From Basidiobolus ranarum (taxonomy: Eukaryota > Basidiobolomycota > Basidiobolomycetes > Basidiobolales): a DNA stretch of 47,999 bases. A program made the position numbers and the translations under genes. The stretch spans positions 1-47,999 of the forward strand of contig JASJQH010000021.1 of the NCBI GenBank assembly GCA_040143965.1, given 5' to 3'. Below the pieces are notes generated by a model. The model was not told the origin of the DNA, made no database searches, and saw only the letters and a program-made list of their open reading frames with translations. This document shows, in pieces, positions 44,090 to 47,999 of this stretch; position 1 is the stretch's first letter, and every line of letters starts with the position of its first letter.

Positions 44090-44911
44090 TGTATACTGTT
44101 AGATATGTCCAAAGAAGCAATTACAGGAGTTCCAAACAAAAAGAAAAAAGAAAAACAAACGAAAGGTAACAATTTATGAGTCTTGAGTCTCGGATGGAAA
44201 GGGTGTTTTAAGCATACACAGCTCGTGTTTGTATGCAAAGAATATAAATCTTGGTTATAGTGATGGAACGAATTTTCTGTGACACCAACAGAGTCCAACT
44301 AGAAAGGCGTATTTTAGGTCAACAGGGGTAATGTTTGAATAGTAATCTAGGGTAATTAGGCTCAAGATCGACAGGCAACATAATATTTAACGCGTAACCT
44401 GCGAATTTCATATCATTGTTAAGCCTACTATAAGTAGCTTTGTTGCTAGATAATAGTAATATCGAGTCAACAAATGTGTATTGAGTACATGCACTTCACA
44501 ATCATTGACCCAAAAAAATATGTGATAACCATAGTTTCAAGTATTATTACAATATATACATATAAATGGGTTTTAGGCAAGCTTTTATACAAACATTAGT
44601 GATTGATTAGTCTCTATCCGATGGTCGCGTTTTACCAGTTGGTTTCTTGACCAAACTCCACAACCATTCTTTGAGAGATCTCCATAGCACGCCCTTTTCA
44701 TCATAATAATACATCGTTTTGTTTTACATACTTTATAAATCACCCCATTTTAAGGCGCTAATATTGTAGGGAGATGACATACATTTCTATCTTCTTACTA
44801 TATCATAGTGAGCGTAGCGTGAATGTGAACATGAAATGGGTTATATTGAAATTGATACTGCGTATTAAATAATAAAGCTTATAACCTTTTAATACAAAAA
44901 ATTAAGTCGAT
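44090..44911. other. Intergenic, SAPS gene promoter and nucleoporin 3' region
   Basis: About 820 bases. The open frame at 44017-44298 overlaps the SAPS start and is spurious. No gene, repeat or RNA is recognised. Confidence 0.45.
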
Positions 44912-46782
44912 CTATTTAGCGCCAAATGAGAATCCAGTGGAAGGCTTGGCAGCTGTGCTTGAACCAAAGAGTCCTCCAGTTGATGGAGTAGTAGTACTAG
45001 CACCAAAAAGACCTCCTGTGGATGGAGCAGCAGTACTGGCACCGAAAAGACCGCCTGTGGCTGGAGCAGCAGTACTGGCACCGAAAAGACCTCCTGTAGA
45101 TCCTGCAGCACTTACGCCAGCTGAGGGAGTATTTCCGAAAAGACTGCCAGAAGCACCAAAAGTGGATCCAGAGGTGGTACCAGTATTTGTTTGACCAAAC
45201 AAACCACCAGTTGAAGGGGTACTGGCGCCAAAAGCGGTGCCAGTGCTCGGAGTAGTGCTACCAAAAAGACTGCCTGATGATAGAGTATTAGAACTTCCCA
45301 GAGGGTATGTACTTTGTGGTGCTTGGTGAGTGCTAGCTGATGGCAGAAGCATGCTACTCATTAGCGACTCGGAATCATCCGAAATTTTCGCTACTTTTCG
45401 TGATTTTTTGAGATCGTTAGGGAATGGGCTTTTATCATCGTTATAAACCCGGCGTCTATAATTAAGATACTGTTCCTTCTGTCTCTTAACAGCATTATGT
45501 AATGTGGCAACTTTACCAGCAATGGCTAAGAAAGTTTCATGCTGGTTCCTCATAATTTCGGTGAGTGCTCCAGGGGAGAATTTAGCAGTTTGGGCAATTG
45601 AAGAAAGATGCTTTTCTATATCCTCAATATTATGCTTATATTGTATCATCCGGGACTCAAAAGAGGTAACCAAATTCCAAAAGTAATCAAAGGTAAGTCG
45701 AACACCAGGGAAATGAATGAGGTGATTGTTAGGGCTCTTAAGTGCATTGATACCACGTCCTGCAATTTCGGCGTTTTTGATCTCTTTGTTCATAGTCTTA
45801 TTCAAGTTCGAGATAAGTTCCATGTCTCTTTCTAAGGAAAATTGAAGGCCAACAAGTTTCTAAATTCATAGTCCGAGTTAATCAGGTTTTGAATATGGAA
45901 TTAAAAAGTGATTTCTACCTCGTTCAGAATTTGAGCTTCTTCAGTAACTTTATTAATAAAGTCCGGAGTTTCACGCGCTGTCACATAGTCGTAGCTGTGA
46001 ATCTGCGATTGTATACTCTTCCTATAAAGACACAGTTTTCCCTCTTTCAGTTGAATGTAAAAAGTTAATTAGCTGTTGAGTCTAACTTACTCGATTTGCT
46101 CTATCATTGTTTTTGCGTCATCAGGTAAATCCGAAAATTTGGATGTTCTTACGATTGTTTGCGGGTTGAGAGGAGCACTAGAAAATGTTTTCAAGTGGTT
46201 GATATCTGGAATACTAAATAGAATGTTGAATTCAATAACAATACCTTGAAGTTGCTGTACTTGTGGCAGCATTCGTACTTCCGAAGAGAGATGTACCAGG
46301 AGTAGTGTTGGATGTAGTAGTACCACCTAAGGAGATACCACCAGTGGTTTTTGGGGTTGAAAGGGAAAAGGGTGTGGTGGAAGTGGGAGTGCTAGTAGTG
46401 GTATTTCCGAGTAGGGAAGAACCAGTTGAAGTAGTATTGCCAAATAATGATGGTGTAGTAGTGGCGGTATTGGTTGCTGGAGTAGAGGAAGTAGTTCCGA
46501 AAGAAAAACCACTGGCAGGTGCTGTTGAAGTGGTATTGGCTGGGTTCGAAGTGTTGCCGAATAGAGAAGTGCTGTTTGAAGTAGAGGTTGCAGGCGTAGT
46601 ATTTCCAAACGAAAAACTACTTCCAGGAGTGCTAGTTGTAGTGGCACTGGTATTATTCGCACCAAATCTTAAAGTGATGTTAACAATTTACTTCAATGTA
46701 AAATATTTAAGCAAGTAAAAACAGCGATAAAACTAAATATTTTAAAGAACTTAAGAAGACAGGTGGTAACTTACGAGAACAT
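44912..46782 (-). CDS. NUP49: FG nucleoporin Nup58/Nup49 family
   Basis: This family (animal Nup58/45, yeast Nup49) lines the central channel of the nuclear pore with Nup62 and Nup54 and forms its FG permeability barrier. Exon 1 is only 8 nt (46782-46775, ATGTTCTC) and joins to SFGANNTSATTTS. The N-terminal part has FG and LFG repeats in a Ser/Thr-rich setting (SLFGNTS, FSFGTTSS, ISLGGTT). A coiled-coil middle follows: SKFSDLPDDAKTMIEQIE, VTARETPDFINKVTEEAQIL, VGLQFSLERDMELISNLN, GVRLTFDYFWNLVTSFESRM and LTEIMRNQHETFLAIAGKVA, a hallmark of the family. The tail has regular GGLFGAS repeats and ends GFSFGAK. About five exons. The Nup49 symbol is by family, not proven orthology. Confidence 0.88.
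44939..45094 (-). repeat. 39-bp tandem repeats encoding GGLFGASTAAPST units
   Basis: Three 13-residue copies and a longer last one (GGLFGSSTAAKPST) lie at the C-terminus of the nucleoporin. The copies differ by single residues, so they are recent in-frame duplications. The opposite strand also stays open here, giving a shadow frame rich in Pro and Val. Confidence 0.8.
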
Positions 46783-47890
46783 TACAAGGTACGGATCTGA
46801 TGTTTAGGAATGGGATCTATGTGTGTATATTTAAGCTCGGCCTATTCACACAACACGAACCAAACTCACTACAATAAAGAAAAAAGCAAAAAAAAGCGTG
46901 TTGTCCAAACAAATTACAATAGCCTTTGATCAATTCACAGTTAAATCTTACTCAAATACTAAGATTCATATTGGAGATGTATTGGCTTCAATTGACCTAG
47001 GGTTAGGTTTGATTATTATTTGGCTTTTGCTTGTGCAATCCAATTTCATAGAACTCACAGATATCACGGACAGAATGTATGTTTGATTACATCTTTATAC
47101 TCGTAATAGCGCTCTAGATTAGGTATATTTAGATTTAAAAAGTACGTTCTAAGCCTTGAATGTTATATACTACCACTTATATTGGTCTGTTATACATATT
47201 GGACTTTTATGAGATACCCAAGTATCCTGAGTGTAGAGGAAGGAGATTCGACAAAAGTAGTGTGTACTGAGGAAATAATAAACTTTTTATTAATCATATA
47301 ACTATCTGAATATAGAAATGTCTCTCTATTTTTGATTTTCTTGGGAGAAGTAAACCGTTCATTGAAGAAGACCATAAAGAGTACATGAAAGCTAAGAATT
47401 GACATCTTGGAAAATCGGAAAATATATATTTGTTCAGTTTTAACATTTCACCTGCTCCTCTAGAAAACTATTACCTGATGTTTTAGAGTATGAAAATCAG
47501 ACATATCAAACTTTCACCTGTAGTCAGTAGGGTTTCTTTTTTTGAATTCTGATACTCGAAAGCTATTGTCGAGATCTCATCTAATGTCAAATCCGTTCGA
47601 TATATATTCATTATGCCGTCTCCAGTGTCAGACAAAACTGTTGGTTTAAAAGAGACTATCTCTGATATACGTGCTTCGTGGGGGATTCTTAGGATTTTTC
47701 ATAGCAAAATCATCGTTACAACTATACAAGCTATATATCGTTAGAATTCACATTAAACCTCGGAAATTTCCGTCAGCGCTATTCCATGTATTCTTGGTAC
47801 TGATGATTATGGAATTTTTGGACTCAACGAGACCTTCATGTTGAATATTGAGAGCAGTAAAAAAACATCCATTAACAGTAGTGGGTATAT
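46783..47890. other. Intergenic, nucleoporin promoter and region downstream of U6
   Basis: About 1.1 kb. Short open frames at 46898-47086 and 47190-47405 have no domain. The U6 terminator lies at its right end. Nothing else is recognised. Confidence 0.45.
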
Positions 47891-47897
47891 AAAAAAA
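47891..47897 (-). terminator. Pol III T7 terminator of U6
   Basis: Seven T on the minus strand follow the U6 tail hairpin by three bases. T-runs of four or more end Pol III transcripts. Confidence 0.8.
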
Positions 47898-47952
47898 TTT
47901 CCTCCGAAGAGGTGTCCACTCAAGATTTACGTGTCATCCTTGTGCAGGGGCC

Positions 47953-47983
<31 letters not shown>

Positions 47984-47999
47984 TTCAAGTGTCAGAGGT
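47891..47999 (-). ncRNA. U6: U6 spliceosomal snRNA, 5' end beyond the window
   Basis: Read on the minus strand, the core is almost identical to U6 of other eukaryotes: AAATTGGAACGATACAGAGA, then AGATTAGCATGGCCCCTGCA and CAAGGATGACACG. This includes the ACAGAGA box that pairs with the 5' splice site, the AGC triad and the internal stem-loop. No intron interrupts the part seen. The 5' stem is cut off by the window; the 3' arm may begin ACCTCT at 47999. The 3' tail is unusual: after ACACGTAAATCTTGAGTGG it forms CCTC-TTCG-GAGG (47912-47901), then AAA and seven T (47897-47891), the Pol III stop. A gene is far more likely than a pseudocopy because the core is intact and a T-run follows. Confidence 0.93.

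Noticed and set aside
44937-45194. Plus-strand frame rich in Pro, Val and Ala opposite the nucleoporin tail
   Set aside because: It is the antisense shadow of the GLFG repeats. The same holds for the frame at 46263-46718 opposite the N-terminal FG repeats.
47891-47999. Circularly permuted U6 gene as a firm call
   Set aside because: The tail hairpin resembles a U6 5' stem, but the real 5' end is outside the window, and ACCTCT at the edge may be the 3' arm of an ordinary 5' stem. Kept only as one explanation.

Overview
This window looks like nuclear DNA of a fungus. It is AT-rich and gene-dense, with short introns (about 45-80 bases) that start GTAAGT, GTTNNN or GTANNN, carry a CTAAC/CTGAC-type branch site and end in TAG, CAG or AAG. 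Gene content is fungal: a Zn2Cys6 regulator, a Cps1-type polysaccharide synthase, a class II HDAC and Msp1. A close match to the MTA1/AMT1 class of DNA adenine methyltransferase, a class known from ciliates and early-diverging fungi, points to an early-diverging fungus (Mucoromycota-like). That placement is an inference. No mobile element, virus-like element, CRISPR array or bacterial-type operon was recognised.

Layout, left to right: a partial mitochondrial DUF1279/FAM210-like gene (-), a DTW-domain tRNA modification gene (-), RPC40/RPAC1 (+), an ERT1/RDS2/AcuK-type Zn2Cys6 regulator (+), a GT2 polysaccharide synthase (-), ribosomal protein eS10 (-), MTA1-type adenine methyltransferase (-), allantoinase (-), eIF5 (-), Hda1/Clr3-type deacetylase (-) divergent from the mitochondrial calcium uniporter MCU (+), ribosomal protein eL43 (-), an F-box/LRR protein (-), a membrane-anchored SH3 protein (+), an ERI1-type exonuclease (-), ER DnaJ P58IPK/DNAJC3 (-), a LysM protein (+), UBE2W (-), Msp1/ATAD1 (+), complex I NDUFV1 (+), a SAPS-domain phosphatase regulator (-), the FG nucleoporin Nup58/Nup49 (-), and at the right edge U6 snRNA (-), cut at its 5' end by the window.

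Most genes are conserved housekeeping genes with no operon logic; neighbours are related only by shared intergenic regions. The most notable signals are: (1) extreme micro-exons in the HDAC gene, including a 5-nt exon that is needed to complete a conserved active-site motif; (2) the MTA1-type methyltransferase; (3) a U6 snRNA with an unusual UUCG hairpin in its 3' tail; (4) a composite unfolded-protein-response-like element (CCAAT-N9-CCACG containing CAGCGTG) upstream of the ER co-chaperone gene. Exon boundaries were read by eye from splice signals and frame continuity; where I give exon sums they are divisible by three.
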